From assembly GCF_000633255.1 (NCBI RefSeq), contig NZ_AYMJ01000018.1:372001-436000 (forward strand): DNA of 64,000 nucleotides. Reading direction: 5' to 3'. Under the pieces are notes generated by a model. That model was not told the origin of the DNA. It saw nothing but the letters and a program-made list of their open reading frames with translations, and searched no databases. Below, one piece after another: positions 54,819-62,789 of this stretch. A program made the position numbers and the translations under genes. This DNA is from Pseudomonas sp. H1h. GTDB taxonomy: Bacteria; Pseudomonadota; Gammaproteobacteria; Pseudomonadales; Pseudomonadaceae. Each line of letters starts with the position of its first letter. Position 1 is the first letter of the stretch.

Positions 54819-55928
54819 TTATTCAGTGAACGGGATGCTCTCGACCACTTCCAGGTCATACCCGGTCAACCCTGCATACTTGAGCGGCGGGCCGAGGTGC
54901 CGCAGCTTGCCTACCCCAAGGTTCTGCAGAATCTGCGCCCCGGTCCCGACCTCGGAATAGATCCGCGATTGCGAACGGCTGAACTGCCTTGGCGGCTGGG
55001 TCAGTTGCGGCACGCGTTCGAGCAACGCCTGCGATGACTCATGATTGGCCAGCACCACGACCACGCCATGCCCTTCGGCCGCGACCCGTTGCAATGCGGC
55101 CCACAACGTCCAGTTCGTCGGCCCGCTGTACTCGGCACCGACCAGATCGCGCAGCGGATCGATCACATGCACGCGCACCAGCGTCGGCTCTTCACGGCGC
55201 AGATCGCCCATGACCATCGCCATGTGCACGCCACCCTCAATGCGATCTTCGAAGGTGATCAGGCGGAAGGTGCCATGCACCGTCGGCAGCTCCCGCTCGC
55301 CGATGCGCTCGATGGTGTGTTCGGTGCTCAGGCGATAGTGGATCAGGTCGGCGATGGTGCCGATCTTGATCCCGTGCTTGCGCGCAAAGACTTCCAGGTC
55401 CGGGCGACGGGCCATGGTGCCGTCATCGTTCATCACTTCGACGATCACCGAGGCCGGCGTGAACCCGGCCAGGCGCGCCAGGTCGCAACCGGCCTCGGTA
55501 TGGCCGGCGCGGGTCAACACGCCACCTTCCTTGGCGCGCAACGGAAAGATATGGCCGGGCTGCACCAGGTCTTCTGCGCGAGCATTGGGCGCCACAGCTG
55601 CAGCAACGGTGCAGGCACGATCGGCGGCGGAAATGCCGGTGGTCACGCCGACCGCCGCTTCGATGGAAACCGTGAATGCGGTGCTGAACACGCTGCCATT
55701 GCTCGGCACCATTTGCTCCAGCCCCAGTCGCTGGCAATGATCGTCAGTCAACGTCAGGCAAATCAGCCCCCGGGCCTCACGGGCCATGAAACTGATCGCC
55801 TCGGGCGTGCAACGGTCGGCGGCCAGTAACAGGTCGCCTTCGTTTTCCCGGTCTTCGTCATCGACCAGCAGCACCATTTTGCCGAGGCGATAATCTTCGA
55901 TGATTTCTTCGATGCTGTTGAAGGCCAT
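54819..55928 (-). CDS. ribBA: RibB (DHBP synthase) fused to a degenerate GTP cyclohydrolase II domain
   Basis: 369 aa from [16 protein letters not shown] (55928). The N-terminal DHBP synthase has all its hallmarks: [32 protein letters not shown], and [15 protein letters not shown]. It makes the 3,4-dihydroxy-2-butanone 4-phosphate precursor of riboflavin. The C-terminal half keeps the GCH II layout, but the zinc Cys motif (usually SECLTGDVFGSLRCDCGP) reads [16 protein letters not shown], without any of the three cysteines, so this half should be inactive. Located in the putative GntR regulon beside flavin-using enzymes. Confidence 0.9.
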   Translation of the reverse strand: MAFNSIEEIIEDYRLGKMVLLVDDEDRENEGDLLLAADRCTPEAISFMAREARGLICLTLTDDHCQRLGLEQMVPSNGSVFSTAFTVSIEAAVGVTTGISAADRACTVAAAVAPNARAEDLVQPGHIFPLRAKEGGVLTRAGHTEAGCDLARLAGFTPASVIVEVMNDDGTMARRPDLEVFARKHGIKIGTIADLIHYRLSTEHTIERIGERELPTVHGTFRLITFEDRIEGGVHMAMVMGDLRREEPTLVRVHVIDPLRDLVGAEYSGPTNWTLWAALQRVAAEGHGVVVVLANHESSQALLERVPQLTQPPRQFSRSQSRIYSEVGTGAQILQNLGVGKLRHLGPPLKYAGLTGYDLEVVESIPFTE

Positions 55929-55950
55929 GCTGGACTCTCGATGTGGATGA

Positions 55951-55977
55951 AATTTGTGGTATACCATAATACAAATT
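55951..55977. promoter_or_regulatory. GntR-type operator, site D
   Basis: TGGTATACCA at 55957-55966, identical to site A and followed by TAATAC as in sites B and C; flanked by AATTTGT and ACAAATT arms. It sits between the divergent RibB and DUF1330 starts and could control both. Confidence 0.65.
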
Positions 55978-55993
55978 CAACCAAGAGGTCACT

Positions 55994-56287
55994 ATGAAGG
56001 CGTACTGGATTGCCCACGTGGACATCACCGATCCCGATCACTACAGCCAATACACCCAGCGCGCGCCGAAAGCGTTCGCCGAGTTCGGCGCGAAGTTTTT
56101 AGCCAGAGGCGGGCGCAGCGAAGCGATGGAAGGGCGGCAGACGCCACAGCGCAGCGTGGTGATTGAATTCGACAGCTACGAGCAGGCAGTGGCGTGCTAC
56201 CACTCTGCGGCGTATCAAGAAGCGAAGAGCTACCGCGAGGAATGGGCGCGGGCGGAGATTGTCATCGTTGAAGGGATGGCGCCGTAA
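55994..56287 (+). CDS. DUF1330 family protein
   Basis: 97 aa, GAGG upstream. MKAYWIAHVDITDPDHYSQYTQRAPKAFAEFGAKFLARGGRSEAMEG and VVIEFDSYEQAVACYHSAAYQEAKSYR are the family core, a dimeric ferredoxin-like fold seen with monooxygenases and decarboxylases. Divergent from RibB across site D. Confidence 0.92.
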   Translation: MKAYWIAHVDITDPDHYSQYTQRAPKAFAEFGAKFLARGGRSEAMEGRQTPQRSVVIEFDSYEQAVACYHSAAYQEAKSYREEWARAEIVIVEGMAP

Positions 56288-56330
56288 GCGCTTGTTTACG
56301 ACTCCAGAGGAACTGGCGAATCGATGGTGG

Positions 56331-56373
56331 CTGCGATCTTTTGATGCTCTTTTTCGTAATCAGAAGATCGCAG
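56331..56373. terminator. Inverted repeat after DUF1330
   Basis: CTGCGATCTT (56331-56340) and AAGATCGCAG (56364-56373), with a T-rich loop. A common fluorescens-group intergenic hairpin; may end transcription from the left. Confidence 0.55.
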
Positions 56374-56404
56374 CTATCAGCGGTTAAGGGCTGTGATTCT
56401 TTGC

Positions 56405-56671
56405 TCAGCCTTGTGCTTGAATCTGCCGCCCTAATACATCCACTACATCACAACCGTCACGAAGCAAAATCGCTGCTGCGTGGGCGAGTTGCTGCACATC
56501 GACACCCTTGGCAGCTGAAATATCCAGGCTGGCGAGGCTTTCCATCATCTGTGTAGCTGCCAAAAACCTGCTCGCCGCGCTGCTGTGCAAAACGTCCAGC
56601 GGCGCCTGTGTTGAGACCAGGAGCACTGGAATGCTGTCTTCGTTGTGGGTCATTGAAATGAGGGTATTCAT
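56405..56671 (-). CDS. Hypothetical small protein
   Basis: 88 aa from MNTLISMTHNEDSIPVLLVSTQAPLDVLH (56671); the frame is open further but non-coding-like. Helical, with DVLHSSAASRFLAATQMMESLASLDISAAKG and VQQLAHAAAILLRDGCDVVDVLGRQ. The layout recalls DUF3077-type Pseudomonas proteins, but I cannot confirm this. Confidence 0.5.
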   Translation of the reverse strand: MNTLISMTHNEDSIPVLLVSTQAPLDVLHSSAASRFLAATQMMESLASLDISAAKGVDVQQLAHAAAILLRDGCDVVDVLGRQIQAQG

Positions 56672-57194
56672 ACGCCAGCACCTGCCTGAAGATTGCCTGT
56701 GAAGGTTCTTCTCAGCGCTATCGACATATTGTCGACCAGGAATTGTCTGAGTCGATCGCGGCGAGTGTAGGGGATGAGTTCTATGGTCGATTCCGTTATG
56801 GGTGTAGCTCCGTAAGATCCAGTAGAGCTGCCACAAAAACGCCGTCAAACGAAATTGGGTGGCAACTGTGCGTGGGTTGACGGACCGGCTCTCACGGACA
56901 CCGGCGCACCCGAAGATGCCCCGCGCACAGTCGCCATAAAGAATGCATCGGACACAGGAGTGCTCGAGCAGAGAAGGCTATGCACGTCGTGAGAAGATTA
57001 CGGGCCGTCAAACCCGATCACGAATGAGTCGTGACAGGCGCGAGGATAGGGAGTGGGGCTAGGGCCGTCAACCAGCGCCACGCCGGAAAACGCAACCAGT
57101 CCCGTAAGCCGGTTCCGTTTCGTATTTTGCTCGTTCAGGAGTGATCAAGGATCGGTTACTATCCAGCCATTGTGACGTTCAAAGGAGAGAAACG
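56672..57194. other. Gene-free stretch upstream of the PAAR island
   Basis: No credible gene on either strand. Short direct repeats of GCCGTCAA occur near 56840, 57004 and 57065. The PAAR ribosome site AAAGGAGAG is at its right end. It may hold promoter elements or an island boundary. Confidence 0.5.
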
Positions 57195-57413
57195 ATGGCA
57201 GGAAAGCCAGTCGCACGACTTGGAGACCCAGGAAGTCACGGCGGAAATATCACCACTGGATCGAGTCCTATTTTCGTTAACTCAATGCCTGTTGCTTTGG
57301 TAGGAGACACCTATTCCTGCCCGGTTCACGGCAGTAATCCCATAACGACGGGTGCTCCTCACGTGTTCGGTCTGGGAAAAGATGTAGCACACGTAGGCTC
57401 GCAGACAGCCTGA
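57195..57413 (+). CDS. PAAR domain protein, truncated by in-frame TGA
   Basis: 72 aa from ATG 57195 with AAAGGAG upstream. The PAAR tip of the type VI secretion spike: MAGKPVARLGDPGSHGGNITTGSSPIFVNSMPVALVGDTYSCPVHGSNPITTGAPHVFGLGKDVAHVGSQTA, with zinc-type His/Cys. The stop TGA (57411-57413) falls where the family usually reads CGA-(T/V)-I; the same frame goes on with GATITAGSPDTFVGESGG, the expected end of the PAAR cone. As written the cone lacks its last hairpin. Confidence 0.85.
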   Translation: MAGKPVARLGDPGSHGGNITTGSSPIFVNSMPVALVGDTYSCPVHGSNPITTGAPHVFGLGKDVAHVGSQTA

Positions 57414-57701
57414 GGAGCGACGATCACTGCCGGGTCTCCCGATACCTTCGTGGGTGAATCCGGTGGAGGGGCGCCCACTAGCTTTTTCTCGCAGTTCCTG
57501 AAAGAAAAGACGTTTGTCGAGTTTCAGTTGCTGAACGATAGAGATGAGCCTGTCGCCAACGAGGCGTACGAACTGATGCTCCCCGATGGAACGTTGATGA
57601 CAGGTGTCCTTGACGAAAACGGCTTCGTGCATGTTGCAAACATCCTTAGGGGAAGTTGCAGTATTAAATTCCCGAAACTTGAAGATACGGAACATCTTTA
57701 A
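57414..57701 (+). pseudogene. Continuation of PAAR protein: last PAAR hairpin plus transthyretin-like domain
   Basis: In frame with the PAAR gene after a single TGA. It encodes GATITAGSPDTFVGESGGGAPTSFFSQFLKEKTFVEFQLLND, then a TTR/carboxypeptidase-regulatory-like domain (EPVANEAYELMLPDGTLMTGVLDENGFVHVANILRGSCSIKFP). A GTG at 57450 has no ribosome site. The stop TAA overlaps the effector ATG (TAATG), so translation through this segment would normally drive effector synthesis. Either a recent nonsense mutation, a sequencing error, or recoding. Confidence 0.65.
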
Positions 57702-58399
57702 TGGTTCAGCCTACTAAAACTACCAGCACGACACAGGCAGCAAAAAGTACAGGCGCATCGGGGAAAACTACAAAAACCAACCAGGTAGTCGTGTCGGGTG
57801 CATATATGGAGATACTTGTGGGTGGCCCTTACACCCGTGACGAGGAAGAGCATCCTTTCGGACATGCTGCTTTACACGTAGTGGTTGGTTCTAAAGACAT
57901 CACCTATGACTTTGGGCGCTATGGAAAAACCTGGGGGACGTTTGATAGCGAAGGGGAGGGAGTGCTGAACGTTTGGACATCCTTCAAAGCGTACATCTCG
58001 GGTGAGAACAGCTTGGGGCGCACAACAACTGGCTTTGTTTATTTTTTGGATAGTGCAACAGCTGAGGCCGTTATCGCTCACTTCGACGGTATTGTCGCCC
58101 AGAAAAAGGAACTGAGAAGAAAGACAGCAACGTCTGCGCGCTATGTATTGCCGTCCAATTATCATCCAACCACCAATAACTGCACGACTGTAACGATTGC
58201 AGCAGCCAAAATTTCGGGTAAGCCAATCGTGCAGAATCCGTCCAAATATAGCGAAATGCGTGGATTGTCATTCCTGGAAAGGCAAGCTGCGCGCACGCAG
58301 ACCAAACCTCAGGACGGGATTTTCATGCCTGCGGATTTACAAGCCATGCTCGAAGGGAATACTGAGGCGCACTATGATAAAAAGAATGTTTACAAATAG
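57701..58399 (+). CDS. Putative T6SS effector with Cys/His (permuted NlpC/P60-like) domain
   Basis: 232 aa. A Thr/Ser/Lys-rich N-terminus (1-30) precedes HPFGHAALHVVVGSKDITYDFGRYGKTWG (His55), VLNVWTSFKAYISG, RTTTGFVYF, and NNCTTVTIAAAK (Cys161). His before an N-C motif is the order of permuted NlpC/P60 (LRAT-like) enzymes, which cleave peptides or acyl chains. Position after a PAAR gene and before a small membrane protein fits a PAAR-delivered toxin. Family assignment is by pattern only. Confidence 0.65.
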   Translation: MVQPTKTTSTTQAAKSTGASGKTTKTNQVVVSGAYMEILVGGPYTRDEEEHPFGHAALHVVVGSKDITYDFGRYGKTWGTFDSEGEGVLNVWTSFKAYISGENSLGRTTTGFVYFLDSATAEAVIAHFDGIVAQKKELRRKTATSARYVLPSNYHPTTNNCTTVTIAAAKISGKPIVQNPSKYSEMRGLSFLERQAARTQTKPQDGIFMPADLQAMLEGNTEAHYDKKNVYK

Positions 58400-58850
58400 G
58401 CGAATTGGCTTTTGGCTGACGGCGGCTTTGTTTGTAAATGCAGTCTTTATGGCTTTTCTGATTTTTGGCGATACTGCAAAGGGACACACTATGAAGATGA
58501 TTAAAACCAAAGAACCACTGCTGATCGAAGGGCAAGGTGGCGATGACAATTACTATGTCCTGCCGATGGGTACAACGCTATATCACGATAAAAGCTTTCC
58601 TGAAGGGCACGATCGTTATGTTGTGTATCTGAATCACAAAGGTGCCATTGCCCACGAAGAAGTCCCAATGAAGCCTGAATATGGCGGTTCTTTTATTGAT
58701 CCTCTTTGGCTCGCCAATATTGATGCCGATACCTTGAAGGACATTTTCAAGCGTTTCCCGCTCTCCAAGAAAGACATCTCCGCTGCTCTCAAAGCCAATG
58801 AAATCACCAAAGATGATTTGGCGGATATCATTCGTGCGATGCCGGATTGA
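58374..58850 (+). CDS. Putative immunity protein of the T6SS effector
   Basis: 158 aa from ATG 58374 (GAGG upstream), overlapping the effector by 26 bases. One N-terminal helix (IGFWLTAALFVNAVFMAFLIFG) places the rest in the periplasm, where an envelope-acting effector would strike. C-terminal part YVVYLNHKGAIAHEEVPMKPEYGGSF and KDIFKRFPLSKKDISAALKANEITKDDLADIIRAMPD. No homology recognised; role inferred from context. Confidence 0.55.
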   Translation: MIKRMFTNRRIGFWLTAALFVNAVFMAFLIFGDTAKGHTMKMIKTKEPLLIEGQGGDDNYYVLPMGTTLYHDKSFPEGHDRYVVYLNHKGAIAHEEVPMKPEYGGSFIDPLWLANIDADTLKDIFKRFPLSKKDISAALKANEITKDDLADIIRAMPD

Positions 58851-58907
58851 GTGAACAGCTGTCGAGGACCCGGGCCCAGCTCTGCATCTCTGGCAAGTGA
58901 TATTTAA

Positions 58908-59471
58908 TCAACGCATGAAATGAATCTTGCCGCTGTCGTCATTGCCCATGTACATGCCATAGACCCCGGCCTGGCGTTCCTCGATGTAGCGTTCGAGGAT
59001 TTGCCGGATCGCCGGGTAGTAGATCTGCTCCCACGGAATGTCCTCGGGGGCGAAGAACTTGTAGTCCAGGGTCTCGGGGCCGAACTGACCGGTGATCTCC
59101 AGCGCGAGGGCGCGGAAGATGATGTAGACCTCGCTGATCTTCGGCACGCTGAAGATCGAGTACGGCGAGACGATTTCCGCGCGTACGCCGCTTTCTTCCC
59201 AGACTTCGCGCAAGGCGGCCTGTTCGGTGGTTTCGCCGCTTTCCATGAAGCCGGCCGGCAAGGTCCAGGTGCCTGGGCGTGGGGGAATCGCCCGTTGGCA
59301 CAAGAGGTATTTGCCGTCCTGCTCGATGATGCAGCCGGCGATGATCTTCGGGTTCACATAGTGGATGTAGCCGCAGCCGCGGCACATCAGGCGCTCGTGC
59401 GTATCGCCCGGCGGCACCTGCTGACCGAGGTCAGCGCCACCGCATTTCGGGCAAAAGCTCGGGCTGAACAT
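58908..59471 (-). CDS. NUDIX hydrolase with zinc ribbon
   Basis: 187 aa. N-terminal zinc ribbon CPKCGG...CRGCG (residues 7-34), then the Nudix box GFMESGETTEQAALREVWEESGV, a full G-x5-E-x7-REUxEExGU. Similar to NADH-pyrophosphatase-like enzymes but shorter. Directly downstream of the GntR gene (1 base apart). In a flavin-rich cluster, a dinucleotide substrate such as NADH or FAD is possible. Confidence 0.9.
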   Translation of the reverse strand: MFSPSFCPKCGGADLGQQVPPGDTHERLMCRGCGYIHYVNPKIIAGCIIEQDGKYLLCQRAIPPRPGTWTLPAGFMESGETTEQAALREVWEESGVRAEIVSPYSIFSVPKISEVYIIFRALALEITGQFGPETLDYKFFAPEDIPWEQIYYPAIRQILERYIEERQAGVYGMYMGNDDSGKIHFMR

Positions 59472-59472
59472 G

Positions 59473-60225
59473 TCAGTGACCTATGCGTGGTTCTTTCAGC
59501 GCGATGGGCAGGGTGATCGGTGGCGTTGCTCCGGTCTCTTCCTGTTTGCGCTTGAGGTAATCGAGGGCCACGGCCGCGGCAGCGCGCACGTGATCGACAC
59601 AGGCCTGATGCGCCGCCAGCGGATCGCCGCTCTTGATCGCCTCGACCATTTTTTCCATTTCCTGGTTGCTCGCGCCGCGACGGTTTTCCTGGGACACCGA
59701 CGTCGCCCGCAGGTAGCTGATGCGCGCCTGCAACTGACGTAGTTGAGTCGCCGCGACATGGTTGCCGGAGCCTTCGAGCAGTACGTCGTAGAAACCCTGA
59801 ACCGAATCGATCACCTGTTGCAGCTCGCCGTCCTTGAGCGCCTTGCGGTTCTCGTCGAGGGCTTTTTCCAGGGCCTTGATGTCTTTGGCCTTGGCGCGCA
59901 GGGTGAACAACTGGACGATCAGGCCTTCGAGTACGCAGCGCAGCTCATAGATGTCGACCGCGTCGGCGAGGGTGATGATCGCCACGCGCGGGCCCTTGGC
60001 GTCGGCGAACTCCACCAGGCCTTCGGATTCCAGGTGACGCAAGGCTTCGCGAACGGAAGTGCGGCTCACGCCCAGACGATCGCACAGATCGCGTTCGACC
60101 AGACGATCGCCTGGCAGAAGCTGGAAGTTCATGATGGCGCTTCGCAGTTTATCCAGCACGATTTCGCGCAGGGTAACGGGGTTGCGATTGACCTTGAAGC
60201 TGTCGTCGAGTGGCAGGCGTTTCAT
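59473..60225 (-). CDS. GntR family regulator, FadR/FCD subfamily
   Basis: 250 aa. Winged helix at residues 18-75: TLREIVLDKLRSAIMNFQLLPGDRLVERDLCDRLGVSRTSVREALRHLESEGLVEF. FCD all-helical ligand domain follows (YELRCVLEGLIVQLFTLRA, with His residues in GNHVAATQ and HQACVDHVRAA as candidate metal ligands). Only GntR gene recognised in the window, in the operon 58908-64000; it is the candidate reader of operator sites A-D. Confidence 0.92.
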   Translation of the reverse strand: MKRLPLDDSFKVNRNPVTLREIVLDKLRSAIMNFQLLPGDRLVERDLCDRLGVSRTSVREALRHLESEGLVEFADAKGPRVAIITLADAVDIYELRCVLEGLIVQLFTLRAKAKDIKALEKALDENRKALKDGELQQVIDSVQGFYDVLLEGSGNHVAATQLRQLQARISYLRATSVSQENRRGASNQEMEKMVEAIKSGDPLAAHQACVDHVRAAAAVALDYLKRKQEETGATPPITLPIALKEPRIGH

Positions 60226-60283
60226 GGGGTCCGCTCTTTAAGTTGGCTGTCCATGCCAGACGGGCATTCAAACAGCCGAGGGG

Positions 60284-60673
60284 TTAACTGGAGGCCTCGG
60301 CGTCGGCTTCGGCGAAGGCTTCACGGGCGAGCCGGAAACTGTCCACGGCTGCCGGGACGCCGCAATAAATACCGACCTGAAGCAGAATTTCGCGTATTTG
60401 CTCACGACTCAGGCCGTTACGCAAGGCGCCGCGCACATGCAGCTTGAGTTCATGCGGACGGTTGAGCGCCGAGATCATCGCCAGGTTGATCATGCTGCGC
60501 TCCTTGAGCGACAGACCCTCACGCCCCCAGACATGGCCCCAGCAGTATTCGGTGACCATTTCCTGCAACGGACGGGTGAAGTCGTCGGCGTTCTCGATCG
60601 AGCGCTGCACATAGGCTTCGCCCAGCACCTGAGTGCGGATCTTCAGGCCCTTTTCGTACTTCTCGTTACTCAT
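60284..60673 (-). CDS. Carboxymuconolactone decarboxylase family protein
   Basis: 129 aa from MSNEKYEKGLKIRTQVLGEAYVQRSIENADDFTRPLQEMVTEYCWGHVWGREGLSLKERSMINLAM (60673). All-helical CMD fold with conserved His in HELKLHVRGALRNGLSREQIREILLQVGIYCGVPAA. The AhpD-like C-x-x-C is absent, so a peroxidase role is unlikely. Decarboxylation or isomerisation of a lactone-like intermediate is plausible. Confidence 0.9.
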   Translation of the reverse strand: MSNEKYEKGLKIRTQVLGEAYVQRSIENADDFTRPLQEMVTEYCWGHVWGREGLSLKERSMINLAMISALNRPHELKLHVRGALRNGLSREQIREILLQVGIYCGVPAAVDSFRLAREAFAEADAEASS

Positions 60674-60699
60674 AAATCCTCCAGTCACCACAATTCCCT

Positions 60700-60788
60700 T
60701 GTGGGAGCGGGCTTGCTCGCGAATGCGGTAGCTCATTCAGCATATAGGTCGACTGACACGACGCCTTCGCGAGCAAGCCCGCTCCCAC
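60700..60788. repeat. REP doublet
   Basis: Inverted REP pair (GTGGGAGCGGGCTTGCTCGCGA type) between flavin reductase copy 2 and the CMD gene, inside the operon. Confidence 0.9.
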
Positions 60789-60809
60789 ACTGGGATTTGT
60801 GTGAATCTT

Positions 60810-61295
60810 TCAGGCCAGGGTCGGCAACGGCCCGAGCTTGCCCTTGTGATAAATCATCGGCGTCACCGGTTGCGCCGGCAGAATCAGGTTCTTCACTGCG
60901 CCAACAATGATCGCGTGATCGCCGCCGTCATATTCGCGCCACAACTCACATTCGATGATCGCCGTGGCCTTGGCGAGGATCGGGTTACCGAGTTCGCTCA
61001 AATGCCACTCGATATTCCTGGCCTTGTCCTTGCCTTTACCAGCGAAGGCATAGGCCTCGGCGGTCTGGTCGGCGGACAGCAAATGGATCGCGAACTTCTT
61101 GCTGTCGCGCAGTACCGGGTAGGTGTCGGAGGCGTAGTTGGGGCAGAACAGCACCAGTGCCGGATCAATCGACAGCGCACTGAAGGCACTGGCCGTGATG
61201 CCGACAATGGCGCCTGCCGGGTCGAGGGTGGTGACCACCGTGACCCCGGACGGAAACGAGCTCATCACATCTTTGTAAATGCCGGGTTCGATCAT
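60810..61295 (-). CDS. Flavin reductase (HpaC/RutF-like), copy 2
   Basis: 161 aa, colinear with copy 1 at 28463 without gaps: FPSGVTVVTTLDPAGAIVGITASAFSALSIDPALVLFCPNYASDTYPVL, IIECELWREYDGGDHAIIVGAVKNL. Identity to copy 1 is clearly high by eye. Located in the catabolic operon next to the aldehyde dehydrogenase. Confidence 0.93.
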   Translation of the reverse strand: MIEPGIYKDVMSSFPSGVTVVTTLDPAGAIVGITASAFSALSIDPALVLFCPNYASDTYPVLRDSKKFAIHLLSADQTAEAYAFAGKGKDKARNIEWHLSELGNPILAKATAIIECELWREYDGGDHAIIVGAVKNLILPAQPVTPMIYHKGKLGPLPTLA

Positions 61296-61307
61296 GTCGC
61301 AGGACTC

Positions 61308-62789
61308 CTAGCGCATCACAAACGGATCAGGCATTGGCGCCTGGGAAAGGTTGATCCACACCGTTTTCAGTTCGGTGTAGGCCAGCACCGAGTCGATGCC
61401 GCTTTCGCGTCCATAGCCACTGTTCTTGAAGCCGCCGATCGGCGCCATGGCCGATACGGCGCGGTAGGTGTTGACCCAGATGATCCCCGAGCGTACGTCG
61501 CGCGCCAGGCGATGGGCACGGCCCAGGTCGCGGGTCCAGATGCCGGCGGCGAGGCCGAACTGCGAGTCGTTGGCGATGGCCAGCGCTTCGGCTTCATCTT
61601 TAAAGCGAATCACCGAGGCCACCGGGCCAAAGACTTCTTCCTGCATGATCTTCATCGAATTGCGGTCGCATTCGAACAGTGTCGGCTCGTAGAACCAGCC
61701 TTCACCAAGATCGCTCGGACGCTTGCCGCCGGTGCGCAACCGCGCTCCTTCGGCGATGGCATCGGCCACCAGTCCTTCGACCACCGCCAGTTGCTGCGCG
61801 GTGGCCATCGGGCCCATCTCGCTGCTGTCTTCCTGCGGGTTGCCGATGCGAATGCGTTGGGCGCGCACGACCAGTCGATTGACGAACTCGTCGTAGATGT
61901 CGTCCTGCACCAGCAGCCGTGAGCCGGACACGCAGCTCTGACCCGATGCTGCATAGATCCCGGCAATCGCACCGTTGATCGCGCTGTCCAGATCGGCGTC
62001 GGCAAAGATGATGTTCGGCGACTTGCCGCCCAGTTCCAGCGACAACTTGGCGAAGTTCTCGGCGCTGCTGCGCACCACATGCCGGGCCGTGGCCGCGCCA
62101 CCGGTGAAGGCGATTTTACGGATCAGCGGATGGCGGGTGAGGGCGGCGCCGGTACTCGGGCCGTAACCGGTGACGACGTTGACCACGCCCGGCGGAATCC
62201 CGGCTTCGAGGGCCAGGCGCGCCAGCTCCAGAATGGTGGCCGAAGCGTGCTCGGACGGCTTGATCACGATGGTGTTGCCGGCGGCGAGGGCCGGGGCGAG
62301 TTTGATCGCGGTCAGGTACAGCGGGCTGTTCCACGGAATGATAGCGGCGACCACACCCATGGCTTCGTGCACGGTGTAGGCAAACAGGTCGGGTTTGTCC
62401 AGCGGCAGGGTGCCGCCTTCAAGCTTGTCGGCCAGGCCTGCGGTGTAGTGGAAGAATTCCGGCAGATAACCGACCTGACCACGGGTTTCGCGGATCAGCT
62501 TGCCGTTGTCGCGGCTTTCCAGCTGCGCCAATTGCTCCTTGTTTTCGGCGATCAGGTCACCAAGACGGCGCAGCAGTTTGCCGCGTGCGGTGGCGGTCAG
62601 GCCACGCCAGACCGGGCTGTCGAAGGCGGTTTGGGCCGCTTGCACGGCACGTTCGACGTCAGCTTCATCGGCGTCAGGCAGTTCGGCCCAGGCTTGTGCG
62701 CAAGCCGGGTTGAGGCTTTCGAAGGTCTTGCCGGAGAGGGCGTCGACCCATTCTCCGCCGATGCACATCTGGAAGCGTGCGAGTGTCAT
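61308..62789 (-). CDS. Aldehyde dehydrogenase
   Basis: 493 aa. NAD-binding AFTGGAATARHVVRSS, catalytic Glu in LSLELGGKSPNIIFADAD, catalytic Cys in ASGQSCVSGSRLLVQ, and EEVFGPVASVIRF. Oxidises an aldehyde produced in the pathway to the acid. Its start overlaps the hydrolase stop (ATGA). Confidence 0.94.
   Translation of the reverse strand: MTLARFQMCIGGEWVDALSGKTFESLNPACAQAWAELPDADEADVERAVQAAQTAFDSPVWRGLTATARGKLLRRLGDLIAENKEQLAQLESRDNGKLIRETRGQVGYLPEFFHYTAGLADKLEGGTLPLDKPDLFAYTVHEAMGVVAAIIPWNSPLYLTAIKLAPALAAGNTIVIKPSEHASATILELARLALEAGIPPGVVNVVTGYGPSTGAALTRHPLIRKIAFTGGAATARHVVRSSAENFAKLSLELGGKSPNIIFADADLDSAINGAIAGIYAASGQSCVSGSRLLVQDDIYDEFVNRLVVRAQRIRIGNPQEDSSEMGPMATAQQLAVVEGLVADAIAEGARLRTGGKRPSDLGEGWFYEPTLFECDRNSMKIMQEEVFGPVASVIRFKDEAEALAIANDSQFGLAAGIWTRDLGRAHRLARDVRSGIIWVNTYRAVSAMAPIGGFKNSGYGRESGIDSVLAYTELKTVWINLSQAPMPDPFVMR

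Noticed and set aside
57411-57440. Selenocysteine recoding of the PAAR TGA as a firm call
   Set aside because: The downstream hairpin is only four base pairs and PAAR proteins are not known to use Sec; kept only as a remote option.
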